A stretch of DNA of 64,000 nucleotides from an uncultured Methanobrevibacter sp. (GCA_900319985.1 ONQL01000005.1:4606-68605); one strand, 5' to 3'. Numbered from the stretch's first letter, positions 1-9,352 are shown. Notes: generated by a model not told the origin, from the sequence alone. Made by a program: numbers and translations.

Positions 1-67
1 CCCTATCCACAATTACAAAATCACAACCCATACACACATATTGTGTCATCTCGCCCATATTATCACA

Positions 68-973
68 TCATTCGTTTTTATCTATGCAGAACTTCTCAAA
101 TTCATCGCATATTTCCAAGATATAATCCATTTGGGGAATGTCGCTAGTCCACTCTTCAGGTATGTCATCATATCCATAATAGATTCCGGCAAGCCCTCCG
201 GTAATGGCTGCAACGGTATCAGTGTCACGGCCAAGGTTTACCGCTTTCAGGACTGCGTCCCTGTAGCTTTCAGTTTCCAGAAGGCAATAGAGAACAGCTT
301 CAAGGGTTTTTATGACATAGCTTCTGCCGGTAGAGACATGGAAATCCATCTCAAAGATGTCTCGAAACTCGTCCAAATCCTCGCCACCTTCATAATGCTT
401 GCGAATCTTTTCACAGGACATTCGTATATGTTCCTCGATTTCAAGGTCCTTTTCAAGCATTGACTTTGCCATTTCTACATAAAGCACACAGGATATTTTG
501 GATTTCGGATGAGCATGTGTCAGACCGGATACGTTTTCTATTTCATCATATGTAATGCCTGGAATGAATGCCAACGGCAGTATTCTCATAAGAGACCCGT
601 TTCCGTTGTCATATTCCTCTCTTCCACCACATTCGCTTACAGAATATCCTCTCTCAAACCTGTCAATAGCTTCAATTGTGGTGTTTCCGTAGTCGAATAC
701 ATCATATTGGCAGTATTTGGATTGCCTTGCATATGCCACAAACTCCTTCATAATGTCTTCCAGATCAATTGCCTTTTTTTCGGCAATGCTATTCATAGTT
801 GCCAAGGTCAGGGAGGTATCGTCAGACCAGGTTCCCTTCGGCTGATCATATGTTCCATGCCCCATCATTCCGGTTACCGGATTTTCAATTAGATATTCCC
901 TTGATTTAAATTCCACAGGCACTCCAAGTGCGTCTCCTACTGTCAAACCTACTATCCCATCTCTTATTTTCAT
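68..973 (-). CDS. ADP-ribosylglycohydrolase (DraG/ARH-like) family protein
   Basis: A 301-residue protein of the usual ADP-ribosylglycohydrolase length. These enzymes use two metal ions to remove ADP-ribose from proteins or small molecules. The sequence shows the N-terminal GLTVGDALG motif, a WSDDTS metal site near residue 50, NGNGSLMR in the middle, THAHP, and the C-terminal metal-binding GRDTDTVAAITGGLAG. All expected acidic residues seem present, so it should be active. Its ATG overlaps the stop of the upstream TPR/MORN gene as ATGA, so the two are probably translated together. The physiological substrate cannot be read from sequence. Confidence 0.9.
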   Translation of the reverse strand: MKIRDGIVGLTVGDALGVPVEFKSREYLIENPVTGMMGHGTYDQPKGTWSDDTSLTLATMNSIAEKKAIDLEDIMKEFVAYARQSKYCQYDVFDYGNTTIEAIDRFERGYSVSECGGREEYDNGNGSLMRILPLAFIPGITYDEIENVSGLTHAHPKSKISCVLYVEMAKSMLEKDLEIEEHIRMSCEKIRKHYEGGEDLDEFRDIFEMDFHVSTGRSYVIKTLEAVLYCLLETESYRDAVLKAVNLGRDTDTVAAITGGLAGIYYGYDDIPEEWTSDIPQMDYILEICDEFEKFCIDKNE

Positions 974-2040
974 CCTATCACTCCATTAAAATATTCAATT
1001 TTTGGTCTTTCTTTCTGCATAAGCGCAAATCCTTTAGGTTTTTGAATCATCGGCCAGCCGACACCACCCCTTTTGATTTCAAACTGTCCTGAAAATATCA
1101 GATTGCCCCCCTCATCATATGCATTGCCGTTGAATGGTGCGTTTGGTCCGTAGCCTCTTGTGAGGCTCCACTCACCTTCAAATCGAAGGCGGCCTGAAGG
1201 GTAGTATTCCCTTCCCTGAGCGATTCCCTTAAGGTCAAATATTCCCTCACGATATAGGGTTCCGTCTTCAAAGTAGGCCTTGCCGAAACCGTATGGTGCA
1301 CCCTTTAGCGCGTATCCTCCATATGCCAGCTTTCCGCTTTCGAAAAATATTCTTTTTGATTCAATTTTATCACGAGGATAATAGTTGACCTTGTCATAGA
1401 ATTTTGACTCCGAGATTGTGATTTCACCATCATCATCCTTTATGCATGTTTTGGCGACCACATCAATCAAAAACTTCAGCCCGTCACCGTCACTGATTTC
1501 AAATCCGTTTTCTTTGAGAAATTCAAACAGCTTCACTTTTGCCCCTCGAGACGATATCCCTACATGGTACTTCCTGCTTTTTGCTCTTGAGGAATACTGC
1601 CTTACATACCTTGTAAATCCTTCAATAGAATATGGAGATTGTGATTTGAGATTCACTTTCCATGCATCGACATACTTTTCCATTTCTATTAGCTCATCGC
1701 ACCTCAAGGCGAGGCAGGCATTATAGTTCATTTTCATGAATGTGAGAGATGTTTCATCACTCACTTCAAGCTCGAAAATCCTTTCAAAGGATTCTATGGC
1801 ACTTTCGTATTGCTCCATATCCATCAGAGCCTCCGCCCTGATGTAGTGATAATCGGGATTGTTAGGATAATCGGCCATGTCCAGAACATCCAGTGCCTCC
1901 TGAGGCCTATCCATTAAACGTAAACTTGATGCCTTATAGGCCATCGCATTCCGGTTTTTAGGAATTTCATCGCAAAGCTCGATAACCTCTTCAAAATCCT
2001 TTTTTGAAAATGCATCTTCAATTAAGTTCATTATTGTCAT
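970..2040 (-). CDS. TPR protein with C-terminal MORN-like repeats
   Basis: A 356-residue soluble protein. About the first 130 residues are helical tetratricopeptide-like repeats (EALDVLDMADYPNNPDYHYI, then another repeat with AIESFERIFEL). Residues about 235-335 hold MORN_2/YwqK-type repeats recognisable as YFEDGTLYREG and YYPSGRLRFEGEW. Both are protein-interaction or scaffolding modules, with no catalytic motif. A GGTGAT ribosome binding site lies four bases before the chosen ATG. It forms a two-gene unit with the ADP-ribosylglycohydrolase through an ATGA overlap, suggesting a linked function, which is inference. Confidence 0.75.
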   Translation of the reverse strand: MTIMNLIEDAFSKKDFEEVIELCDEIPKNRNAMAYKASSLRLMDRPQEALDVLDMADYPNNPDYHYIRAEALMDMEQYESAIESFERIFELEVSDETSLTFMKMNYNACLALRCDELIEMEKYVDAWKVNLKSQSPYSIEGFTRYVRQYSSRAKSRKYHVGISSRGAKVKLFEFLKENGFEISDGDGLKFLIDVVAKTCIKDDDGEITISESKFYDKVNYYPRDKIESKRIFFESGKLAYGGYALKGAPYGFGKAYFEDGTLYREGIFDLKGIAQGREYYPSGRLRFEGEWSLTRGYGPNAPFNGNAYDEGGNLIFSGQFEIKRGGVGWPMIQKPKGFALMQKERPKIEYFNGVIG

Positions 2041-2239
2041 GTTATCACCGAAACATTAATTTCGACAATTCATCTGGTGATGATTCGAATTTAGTATATA
2101 TTATGTTAATATAATGTTAGTAACTCAAGCCTTATAAATGTTTGCAAATTCATCAGAATGAAAAATACCATCACTTCAACAGACAGAGAGTTTTAGTAGA
2201 AAAAAAATCAGCATGGAGAGTAGTTTAGCATAATGAAGA

Positions 2240-2266
2240 GATTGTGTAGTCTTTCACCACACAATC
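2240..2266 (-). terminator. Stem-loop downstream of the alpha/beta hydrolase
   Basis: An 8-bp perfect stem (GATTGTGT / ACACAATC) with an 11-base loop lies just after the stop codon of the alpha/beta hydrolase gene. No strong T-run follows, so it may be a 3'-end processing or stability hairpin rather than a terminator. Confidence 0.4.
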
Positions 2267-2277
2267 CCCGTTAAAAT

Positions 2278-3162
2278 TTATTTAGATATAATTTCGACAA
2301 TTCTGTTAAATGCCTCTTTTGATTCGGGAGCAACCGGAAGTATAGGATAGACATGATACATACCTTCACCGACATTCAGCTCCACATCAACACCGTTTTC
2401 CTCCAACTTGTCATAGAACTTGATGACATCAGGATACAAAACCTCATGTGTTCCGATGAATATTGTGGTTTGCGGAAGCTTATCAACATTTCCAAACATT
2501 GGACTTACCCTATAATCTTTAGTATCAAGGTCTCCTGCCCAGGCTTTGCCCATTTCACGACCACCATCAATACCAATCATAGGATCACGGTCCTCATACT
2601 TGCCATAATCTCCGGACATTGATACGTCAACCCATGGAGATATTAAAACCAGATGTTCAGATTCAGGCAAATCGTTTTCCCCCAAATATTCTCTGAATGC
2701 TGCGGACAGTCCTCCTCCTGCTGAATCTCCCATTATTGTAATTGGTTTTTCGAACTTTAGGATTAACTCGTAAAGATTTTCAACAAGCTCATATGTCTCC
2801 ATGCATGTGTGGTTAGGTGCAAGAGGATATATTGGAGCAAATACTGTTGCATTTGCCTTTTTGGCCAGTTTATCACAGAATGCTATATGAGGCTTGTCAA
2901 TTTCACCGACATAAGCTCCTCCGTGAAGGTAGAGGACAGTACGTTCTGTATTTATGTTTCCGTTAAAGATTACAATCTGGTGTCCATACATCTCCCTGAC
3001 TTTTGCTTTTGTATGATATATTCCTTTGGGCAACTCATATAACTCATCTTCCACAGCGGAACGCTGTTCCATGAATTCCTTTGCATTATCCTTGTCGCCA
3101 GTTTGTTCCTTAAAGTCAGTGTGCTTTATTGCTGATTCCATCAATTTAGACCGTTTAGACAT
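2278..3162 (-). CDS. Alpha/beta hydrolase, hormone-sensitive-lipase-type esterase
   Basis: A 294-residue carboxylesterase-like protein of the HSL family. The oxyanion-hole motif YLHGGAY (HGG at residues 80-82) and the nucleophile motif GDSAGGG (Ser147) are intact. Candidate catalytic Asp/Glu lies near residues 240-245 and His270 in GMYHVYP. No signal peptide, so cytoplasmic; natural substrate unknown (short-chain esters are usual for the family). The ATG is preceded by AAGGTGA four bases upstream. A diverged, broken paralogue sits at 32392-33275, so this is the surviving copy of a duplicated gene. Confidence 0.88.
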   Translation of the reverse strand: MSKRSKLMESAIKHTDFKEQTGDKDNAKEFMEQRSAVEDELYELPKGIYHTKAKVREMYGHQIVIFNGNINTERTVLYLHGGAYVGEIDKPHIAFCDKLAKKANATVFAPIYPLAPNHTCMETYELVENLYELILKFEKPITIMGDSAGGGLSAAFREYLGENDLPESEHLVLISPWVDVSMSGDYGKYEDRDPMIGIDGGREMGKAWAGDLDTKDYRVSPMFGNVDKLPQTTIFIGTHEVLYPDVIKFYDKLEENGVDVELNVGEGMYHVYPILPVAPESKEAFNRIVEIISK

Positions 3163-3506
3163 TATTTCACCTTTTCAGATTATATACAATATTTCGCATA
3201 GATTGGAATTTAAAACCCATCTGACAATCATACAAGTGTAAATGTACTAAAAACTATTTTAAATTTTTCTTGGAGACTTTGTTGTAATATTTGTTTCTAT
3301 TATATGTTATGTCCGTTTGAAGCTACATCTCTTAGTCAATTGTCAAAAAAGACCTAACCATTACCAATCGCCCAATGTTTTTTTGAAATCCTCTAAAAAA
3401 AATGTCTTTAAAGATGAATGAGCATTTCCCCAAATTCTGAATTTTAAAAAAAAACAGCAATAGAAAATTAAATGAAAGTGAATGAGTTTTCATCCACCAT
3501 ATTTTT
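3163..3506. other. Gene-free interval
   Basis: The interval lies between the start of the esterase gene and the stop of the MFS gene, both on the minus strand. It is AT-rich with several homopolymer A/T runs. Its right part is presumably the 3' region of the MFS transporter and its left part the esterase promoter. No convincing coding or RNA feature was seen. Confidence 0.5.
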
Positions 3507-4745
3507 CTAATCCAAATCATTGATGACAGTTCCTTTGGTTTCAGGAAATACCCAAATCCAGATACCCACAAGCACGGCAAATAATGCTGCAATGGCAATT
3601 CCATAACTCAAGTCAAAGTATGATGCGACAGTGGTTATGATTATCGGTGTTACGAATTGAGCTCCACGTGCAAGGTTGAATACCGTTCCGACGGCAGTAT
3701 TCCTGATTTTTGTCGGGAAGAGCTCCGAGAACAACGATCCAAATCCGCCAAAGAATCCTGTTCCAAAACCTGTCAGGAACATGAAAACATAAAGCAAATC
3801 ATGAACATGTTCAATTTGAGTCCAGAAGATTGTTATCATTGATATTCCCAAAGCCATGATGAAACTGTATATCGTGAATGCAGGACGCCTTCCAAGCTTT
3901 TCAGCTACAAAACCGAAAGTGGTATAACCAGTAAAGTCACCGCATTGGATTAATATAACTCCAAATGTTGTGCTAAGCAATACCAAACCTCGTTCCTGTT
4001 CAAGATAAGTCGGCAACCATGAATAGGTATACCAATATGCAGACATTCCGAATATGCACAGTATCAATGATATCAGGAATATTTTTCTGTGTTCTCTGCT
4101 GATTAATTCCTTGAATTCCTGTAGAATGTTCTTGTTAACGTATTTGTCCTTGTTTTGAATCCATACGTCAGATTCCTCAAGATATTTTCTTATGAAAATT
4201 ATTGTAATTGCCGGAATGATTGAAACGAGAAAAGTCATTCTCCAACCGATGACTGGTGTCACCAATCCTCCAACCATTGAAGCCAAAATAACTCCGACAG
4301 GTGCACCTGATTGCATAAAAGCACCAAATTTGGCTCTCAATTTGTCAGGAAATGTTTCGTTAATGTAGGTCTGGCCGGTAGCCCATTCACCACCAACACC
4401 CAATCCTGTGATGAACCTGAATATTAAAAGAGAATAGAAATCCCATGTAAAGGCACACAATAGGGTTCCTATCGAATAGATAATGATTGTCCATTGCAAT
4501 ACCTTTTTACGACCGTATTGGTCACCCAGCGCTCCAAAGATTATTCCTCCAAAACCAGTTGCAAATAATGACATTCCCAGACACAAGGAAAGCATTTCGG
4601 CTGAAAAATTCAGGCTGGCTTGAAGCTGTGATACTAAAAAAGTGAACAAGACCAGATCATAGAAATCAAAAACCCAGCCTGCCCAACTCATTGCAAAAAT
4701 TCTGTAATGATGTTTGTTTAATTTAGTCTCCTCGTTCATCAACAT
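3507..4745 (-). CDS. Major facilitator superfamily transporter
   Basis: A 412-residue integral membrane protein with about 12 hydrophobic helices. The loop 2-3 signature appears as GALGDQYGRKKVL and its second-half counterpart as GFVAEKLGRRPAF. The motif TGLGVGGEWATGQTYINE resembles metabolite:H+ symporters of the aromatic-acid and sugar-acid groups. The substrate cannot be assigned. No strong ribosome binding site precedes the ATG; a second ATG two codons downstream is equally possible. It stands alone between an esterase and the divergently read acetolactate decarboxylase. Confidence 0.88.
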   Translation of the reverse strand: MLMNEETKLNKHHYRIFAMSWAGWVFDFYDLVLFTFLVSQLQASLNFSAEMLSLCLGMSLFATGFGGIIFGALGDQYGRKKVLQWTIIIYSIGTLLCAFTWDFYSLLIFRFITGLGVGGEWATGQTYINETFPDKLRAKFGAFMQSGAPVGVILASMVGGLVTPVIGWRMTFLVSIIPAITIIFIRKYLEESDVWIQNKDKYVNKNILQEFKELISREHRKIFLISLILCIFGMSAYWYTYSWLPTYLEQERGLVLLSTTFGVILIQCGDFTGYTTFGFVAEKLGRRPAFTIYSFIMALGISMITIFWTQIEHVHDLLYVFMFLTGFGTGFFGGFGSLFSELFPTKIRNTAVGTVFNLARGAQFVTPIIITTVASYFDLSYGIAIAALFAVLVGIWIWVFPETKGTVINDLD

Positions 4746-4961
4746 ATTAACAACCCTATATCAATCGGACCTGCTGCAATAATCATGATAAAAATTTTAA
4801 TTAATCACAGCATATTCAAAAACAATCATTAATGCTGTTAAAATATTCAATTATTTAATAAAAATCTATAAGCTGATATTAATAAATTTACCTATTCAAA
4901 ACATAACCTTATTAGCAAATCTCCACATAAATATAATTACCGAATAGGAGGAATTTTTATT

Positions 4962-5765
4962 ATGAATAAAAAGATAGTTTTTGCTTTAGTCTTAATGGGT
5001 CTGCTTGCAATCTCAGCAGCCAATGCTCAAAACTCATTAATTCTAAACAACAATAATGACGATTCAATGTATCAAGTCTCCTTAATGCAGGCTTTCATGC
5101 ATGGAGAATATGATGGAGTAATCACCGTGGGAGATTTAAAGAAACACGGTGATTTAGGTCTTGGAACATTTGAAGGAGTAAACGGTGAGATGATAGTATT
5201 GGACGGTGTTGTCTATCAGGCAGCCGCTGACGGAAGCATCAATGTCATGAACGATAATGAAAAGATACCATTCGCCACAGTCACCAAATTTGATGAGGAC
5301 GGAAAAATAGAAAACATTAACGCCAACAACTTTAACGATTTGACAAGCCAGCTGAACAAGGAAATCGAAAAATATGGTACAAACAACATGTACGTAATCA
5401 AAATCAAAGGTGACTTTTCAAACATTACAGTCAGAAGCGTTGAAAAACAGGAAAAACCATACAAGGAATTCACAGATGTTGCGGCAGTAGACCAAAAGGT
5501 ATTCAACCACACTGACCAGACCGGAACACTTGTGGCAGTTTACTTCCCTGAATACATGAAAGAGTTGAACATGCACGGCTGGCATCTTCATTTCCTGTCT
5601 GATGACAAAACAAAAGGAGGTCACGTTTTAGGATTCAATGGTTTTAAAGGAACTGGCCAGATTGATGAAATCCACGATTTCAACATGATACTTCCAACCG
5701 ACGATTCATTTAAAACAATGAATTTCACCGAGAACATGACCAGTAAAATCAACAGCGTAGAATAA
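4962..5765 (+). CDS. Exported alpha-acetolactate decarboxylase
   Basis: A 267-residue protein. Residues 1-22 form a clear Sec signal peptide (hydrophobic core ending at AANA). The remainder matches the alpha-acetolactate decarboxylase family (AlsD/BudA), which converts 2-acetolactate to acetoin. The family Zn-binding region is present near the C terminus as HLHFLSDDKTKGGHVLGF, giving three histidines, along with the N-terminal QAFMHGEYDG pattern. A GGAGG box lies ten bases before the ATG, and a hairpin plus T-run follows the stop. An exported acetolactate decarboxylase is unexpected in a methanogen, because acetolactate is made inside the cell for branched-chain amino acids. Confidence 0.88.
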   Translation: MNKKIVFALVLMGLLAISAANAQNSLILNNNNDDSMYQVSLMQAFMHGEYDGVITVGDLKKHGDLGLGTFEGVNGEMIVLDGVVYQAAADGSINVMNDNEKIPFATVTKFDEDGKIENINANNFNDLTSQLNKEIEKYGTNNMYVIKIKGDFSNITVRSVEKQEKPYKEFTDVAAVDQKVFNHTDQTGTLVAVYFPEYMKELNMHGWHLHFLSDDKTKGGHVLGFNGFKGTGQIDEIHDFNMILPTDDSFKTMNFTENMTSKINSVE

Positions 5766-5781
5766 CTCATTTGGGTTATTC
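5760..5781 (+). terminator. Terminator of the acetolactate decarboxylase gene
   Basis: GAATAAC / GTTATTC form a 7-bp stem with an 8-base loop overlapping the stop codon. It is followed by CTCTTTTTCTATTTTTT. This is a hairpin plus T-rich tail typical of intrinsic-type 3' ends. Confidence 0.6.
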
Positions 5782-5868
5782 TCTTTTTCTATTTTTTACT
5801 TGAATATTACTTCAAATTGAGATATTTCAATATATTAAAACTTTTTACTTTTTTATAAACTTAATGAC

Positions 5869-6218
5869 CAATTAACTGTTAGTGACCAACCAGGAGAATA
5901 TCAGAGAAAAGAAACTATTGTAACAATGGCCGTAATGGAAAATGGAAATGATAACATAACTGTCACTACTTTTACTGTAAAAGATGATTCCTAATTGTCA
6001 TCTCCCGAACCAGTACACAAAATAAAACAATTAATGGCAAAAATGGACTCTATCTGGAAAAAAACGGCCATACATATTTTGTATATAAAGCAGGGCAACA
6101 ATATGTAAGTATTGATGCTCCAAATGGAGAATTAATCAAAAAAAGTTGTAGCTTAACTTTCAACTTTATAATTTCTTCATTTTTTATTTTTTTTTTGATT
6201 TTTGGCAACGATTATTGA
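5869..6218 (+). pseudogene. Remnant of a secreted-type protein gene
   Basis: No intact gene lies in 5766-6338. Two coding-like fragments are visible in different frames. One, ending at 5994, reads TVSDQPGEYQRKET and EDGNDNITVTTFTV-like beta-rich sequence. The other, ending near 6218, contains NGLYLEKNGHTYFVYKAG followed by a hydrophobic tail. Their composition resembles small exported methanogen proteins. A frameshift and a stop separate the pieces, so I read the interval as debris of one or two decayed genes. The family is not recognised. Confidence 0.35.
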
Positions 6219-6338
6219 GTTTCAAATTCTGTTCAATTTTAACTATTTTTCAAGAATATAACCCTATTTTTCAAAGCAGCATCAAATCATTGCATTTTAA
6301 TACTTTATAATTGAGTCCAAAAACATATTGCAAATGCA

Positions 6339-6773
6339 CTACTCTATGAGACTGTCGATTGCTTCAAAAAGCTCATGATATTTCTCAAAAAGGCTTTTGA
6401 ATTCATCGTCATTTTTGGACATGAAAACTAGCTTCAATCGTTTGTCCTTTTTAAAGATTTTTACCATGTCAGATTCGTCGTTGCCGTCAAATGCATCACA
6501 AATCAGAGATTTTATTTCATTATATCTTTCCTCAGTCAGGTTATGCATCCTCTGATGGTTCATTATATCCATAGCATGAATGATTCCATTGTCCTGCCTG
6601 TCAATGCATGAAGACATTCTGATTTTTGTCATCATGTAATAGGGAGCCTCTATCTTGTCTCGGCGAAGCACAATTGAAATCTTTGATATCACATGGTCAT
6701 CGCTGCAGTTTTCATTAATGAACCCTAGCAGCTGAAACTGTTTCATATTAGCATCGTCATTCATGAAATTCAT
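6339..6773 (-). CDS. Hypothetical protein, soluble
   Basis: About 144 residues from the chosen ATG (MNFMNDD); the open frame extends upstream to a TTG at 6824 but that extension looks non-coding. The protein is charged with no membrane segment. It shows alternating strands and helices, for example SDDHVISKISIVLRRDKIE, and an acidic helical C terminus ending in FEAIDSLIE. No family was recognised. Neighbouring sequence is gene debris, so it may be a lineage-specific or degrading gene, but its frame is uninterrupted. Confidence 0.5.
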   Translation of the reverse strand: MNFMNDDANMKQFQLLGFINENCSDDHVISKISIVLRRDKIEAPYYMMTKIRMSSCIDRQDNGIIHAMDIMNHQRMHNLTEERYNEIKSLICDAFDGNDESDMVKIFKKDKRLKLVFMSKNDDEFKSLFEKYHELFEAIDSLIE

Positions 6774-6814
6774 GGTAATATATTGCCTTTGAAAACATTT
6801 AAACCTAATTAAAA

Positions 6815-6958
6815 ATGCATTCAAGAAAATACAATAGATTTGATTTTGATTTAGACTTCAGACTAATGCTGATGAAAGGGGCAATAGGTAAAATACAGGA
6901 AGACAATATTGAAATTACTCCCTTTGTAAATGAAATCAGCAAAATGACTTCCATTTAA
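6815..6958 (+). CDS. Possible 47-residue ORF
   Basis: A short open frame (MHSRKYNRFDFDLDFRL to NEISKMTSI) divergent from the hypothetical gene at 6339. There is no clear ribosome binding site and no recognised family. It may be the truncated front of a decayed gene, given the surrounding debris. Confidence 0.2.
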   Translation: MHSRKYNRFDFDLDFRLMLMKGAIGKIQEDNIEITPFVNEISKMTSI

Positions 6959-7028
6959 ATGTTAAAAAAAAAATAAGTTATTGGAAAATGTTTACCGTTT
7001 ACCGTTTAAAGATAATAGCAATCCAATT

Positions 7029-7499
7029 TTAGAATGCTACATCTTTTACGTTGTTGTTTTTGTTGAAATCATACAAGGTTGAACTTAATTTATTAAAGTC
7101 CATGTTGCTTGAATTTTTAGCCCAAACAACTACTACATATTGTTGTCCACCAACTTCGATTACTTCTGAAACACCATGAGTTCGTGGTCATAATCAGTAA
7201 AGTTTCCAATGTTGTTTACAGAAATACTTAAATCATCGTCTGCGTATAGATACTCTTTTCCTTATGATGAATTACGCCATATAACATCATCGTTTTCAAT
7301 ATCCTCTCAAACATCATCATTTACATTTTATATATTGAAATTCCACAGTCTTTATTACTATTTGCATATACAGAATAATATTTACCATTATAAACACTTT
7401 TATAGACATCATCTACTTTGAAATCGTTAACACTGGCCGCACAAACGCTACCAACCAGGTGTGCGGAAACAATCAATGCGAAAAATAATTTTTTTGCAT
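7029..7499 (-). pseudogene. Broken small secreted-protein gene
   Basis: Reading on the minus strand with several frame corrections gives a coherent exported protein. It has a signal peptide (KLFFALIVSAHLVGSVCAA), then DFKVDDVYKSVYNGKYYS, and a C-terminal segment containing HGVSEVIEVGGQQYVVVV and ending in NKNNVKDVAF. A GGTGAT box sits seven bases before the ATG at 7499. The first frameshift is in the A-run right after the start codon, and more disruptions follow, so the gene is dead. The architecture matches a small secreted family that I associate with Methanobrevibacter, from memory only. Confidence 0.6.
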
Positions 7500-7643
7500 C
7501 CTATTAATCACCCATATTTTTGATTTGACCGTGAGAGAAGTATCGAGTTTGTGAATCTCTTCAAATTACACATTAAATAATACCAATTAAATTACATGAA
7601 ATTTTTAGAATTATTTTTATACTATTTCAGATTATATACTATC

Positions 7644-8702
7644 ATGAAAGATTTATTTGATTATTGTGAATTTGGAGACTTTAAGCTTAACAGCAGAATA
7701 GTGAGAACCGGCCTATGGGAATCCGAAAGAGAAAAAACAGGAAATCTAACACCTGAAATATACAATAGATATGAAAACATTGCGGCCAGCGGTGTCGGAT
7801 TAATCATTACTGAATTGTACTCACTTTATCCAAAAGATGTTTTTTCAAAATTCACAAACACACCGAATTATGGGCGTTTTGTTCGTGAAGCCCGTGATTT
7901 AACTGATCTTGTTCATGTATATGACGTTCCAATATTCGCCCAGCTGGGTTTTGTGCAGTTCAACAAAAAGACAGAACAGAACATGGGTGTGGACGACATA
8001 AGCATTGAGGATATACGAAAGATTCAAACTGACATGATTATGGCCGCACAAAAGTTTGATTATGCAGGCTTTGACGGAATTCAAATAGGTCTTGGAAACT
8101 ACTATTTTTTATCAAGATTCATAAATCCGAGCTTCAATTCACGTGAAGACAGATATGGCGGAAGCACATTAAGTCGATTGAAAATAGTTCTGGAAATCAT
8201 TAAAGTCATTAAGGAAACTACCGAACTCCACATCAACTGTCGTTTAAACGCATTTGACGGAACAACCAACGGCATGGCATTAGATGAAACAATTGAAGTG
8301 GCCAAAATACTTGAAAACTATGGTGCCGATTCACTTCAGATTACACGTCCACGCTCCCCACAGTTCTTTACACGTGAAAACAAACAGAAAAATCCTTTAA
8401 TTGAAGCCAGCGAAAAAATCATCAGAAATGTTAATATTCCTGTTATTTTGGGTGGTGGAGCTTCCAGCCAAAGGCAAATAAATGAAATATTGAACAGTAC
8501 AGACATTGACTTCATTTCAATGCAAAGACCATTTGTAGCAGACCCAAGTTTCCTTGTTGACTGGCAAATCAACGGCGAAGGCGAAACCAAATGCAAAACA
8601 TGCAACAATTGTTATTGGAAAAAAACATCAACCTGCTTTATCAACAGGTCTGCAAAATGGGACGTTGAATCAGAAATCAAAAAAGAAGATTCATTTTTAT
8701 AA
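7644..8702 (+). CDS. NADH:flavin oxidoreductase (Old Yellow Enzyme family)
   Basis: From the ATG at 7644 (MKDLFDYCEF) this is a 352-residue FMN-binding TIM barrel. Family features are the N-terminal LNSRIVRTG, IFAQLGF in place of the usual QLxH region, the RYGGSTLSR segment, and VILGGGASS near the phosphate site. The C terminus carries CKTCNNC plus a further Cys (STC), matching the 4Fe-4S motif of the dienoyl-CoA-reductase-like branch. The separate NAD(P)-binding half of those long enzymes is absent, so an external electron donor is likely. An upstream in-frame ATG would add 16 hydrophobic residues but has no family support. Confidence 0.85.
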   Translation: MKDLFDYCEFGDFKLNSRIVRTGLWESEREKTGNLTPEIYNRYENIAASGVGLIITELYSLYPKDVFSKFTNTPNYGRFVREARDLTDLVHVYDVPIFAQLGFVQFNKKTEQNMGVDDISIEDIRKIQTDMIMAAQKFDYAGFDGIQIGLGNYYFLSRFINPSFNSREDRYGGSTLSRLKIVLEIIKVIKETTELHINCRLNAFDGTTNGMALDETIEVAKILENYGADSLQITRPRSPQFFTRENKQKNPLIEASEKIIRNVNIPVILGGGASSQRQINEILNSTDIDFISMQRPFVADPSFLVDWQINGEGETKCKTCNNCYWKKTSTCFINRSAKWDVESEIKKEDSFL

Positions 8703-8739
8703 ATTAATCATGGATTCTGAAGTATTTATTTTTGGACAT

Positions 8740-9189
8740 TCAGACAAATTTATATTTAACTTTTTTAAATCCACATAAAATCTCATATTTTAATAAATTT
8801 ACTTCAAATTCTTCTTCAAATTCTTTAATTTGATTATCAGATAACCTTTCATAACACGATAATGAAATATCATCACAAACAATTACAAACGAATATGGAA
8901 AATCATGATTTATTACCCAATTCCTAAGATATGATTCAAACTTAACCAATTCATATGGGCAATAGTAATATTTATACCCATATTCATTACCAAATTGATT
9001 ACAGTAAACCTCTTTTAAAACTAAATCGTCACCAAATAATTTTTCAAATTCTTCCAAATCATCATCAGAAATTTTCTGATTGAGTTTTATGTGAATTCCA
9101 CTAACCGCATAACTATAATCAAGTTCATATAGTTTAGATTTCAACCAATTTACAATATCATTTTCAATTTTATTACTTGGATTTTTCAA
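8740..9189 (-). CDS. Hypothetical acidic protein
   Basis: A 149-residue protein of unknown family. AAGGTG five bases upstream supports a TTG start. It looks like a tandem of two similar halves: each has an acidic DDLEEFEKLFGDDL or NQIKEFEEEFEVNL helix followed by a short strand segment (KEVYCNQF, YEILCGFK). This suggests an internal duplication. There is no signal peptide or membrane helix. It converges with the Old Yellow Enzyme gene. Function unknown. Confidence 0.55.
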   Translation of the reverse strand: MKNPSNKIENDIVNWLKSKLYELDYSYAVSGIHIKLNQKISDDDLEEFEKLFGDDLVLKEVYCNQFGNEYGYKYYYCPYELVKFESYLRNWVINHDFPYSFVIVCDDISLSCYERLSDNQIKEFEEEFEVNLLKYEILCGFKKVKYKFV

Positions 9190-9335
9190 ACAAACACCTT
9201 AAAATATCTTTAATTAATCATACATTATAAATATTTAAGTATATAAGTTTTTAAGGTATTAAGTTTGTAAAATTGATTTTAACTCGTAAAATTGCTTTCA
9301 AATGATAATATTGAAATAAAAAAAAGTAAAAAAAT

Positions 9336-9352
9336 TACGATTATAAATCGTA
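9336..9352 (-). terminator. Terminator of the disulfide oxidoreductase gene
   Basis: TACGATT / AATCGTA form a 7-bp stem with a 3-base loop spanning the stop codon. Read on the minus strand it is followed by a run of T residues. Confidence 0.6.
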
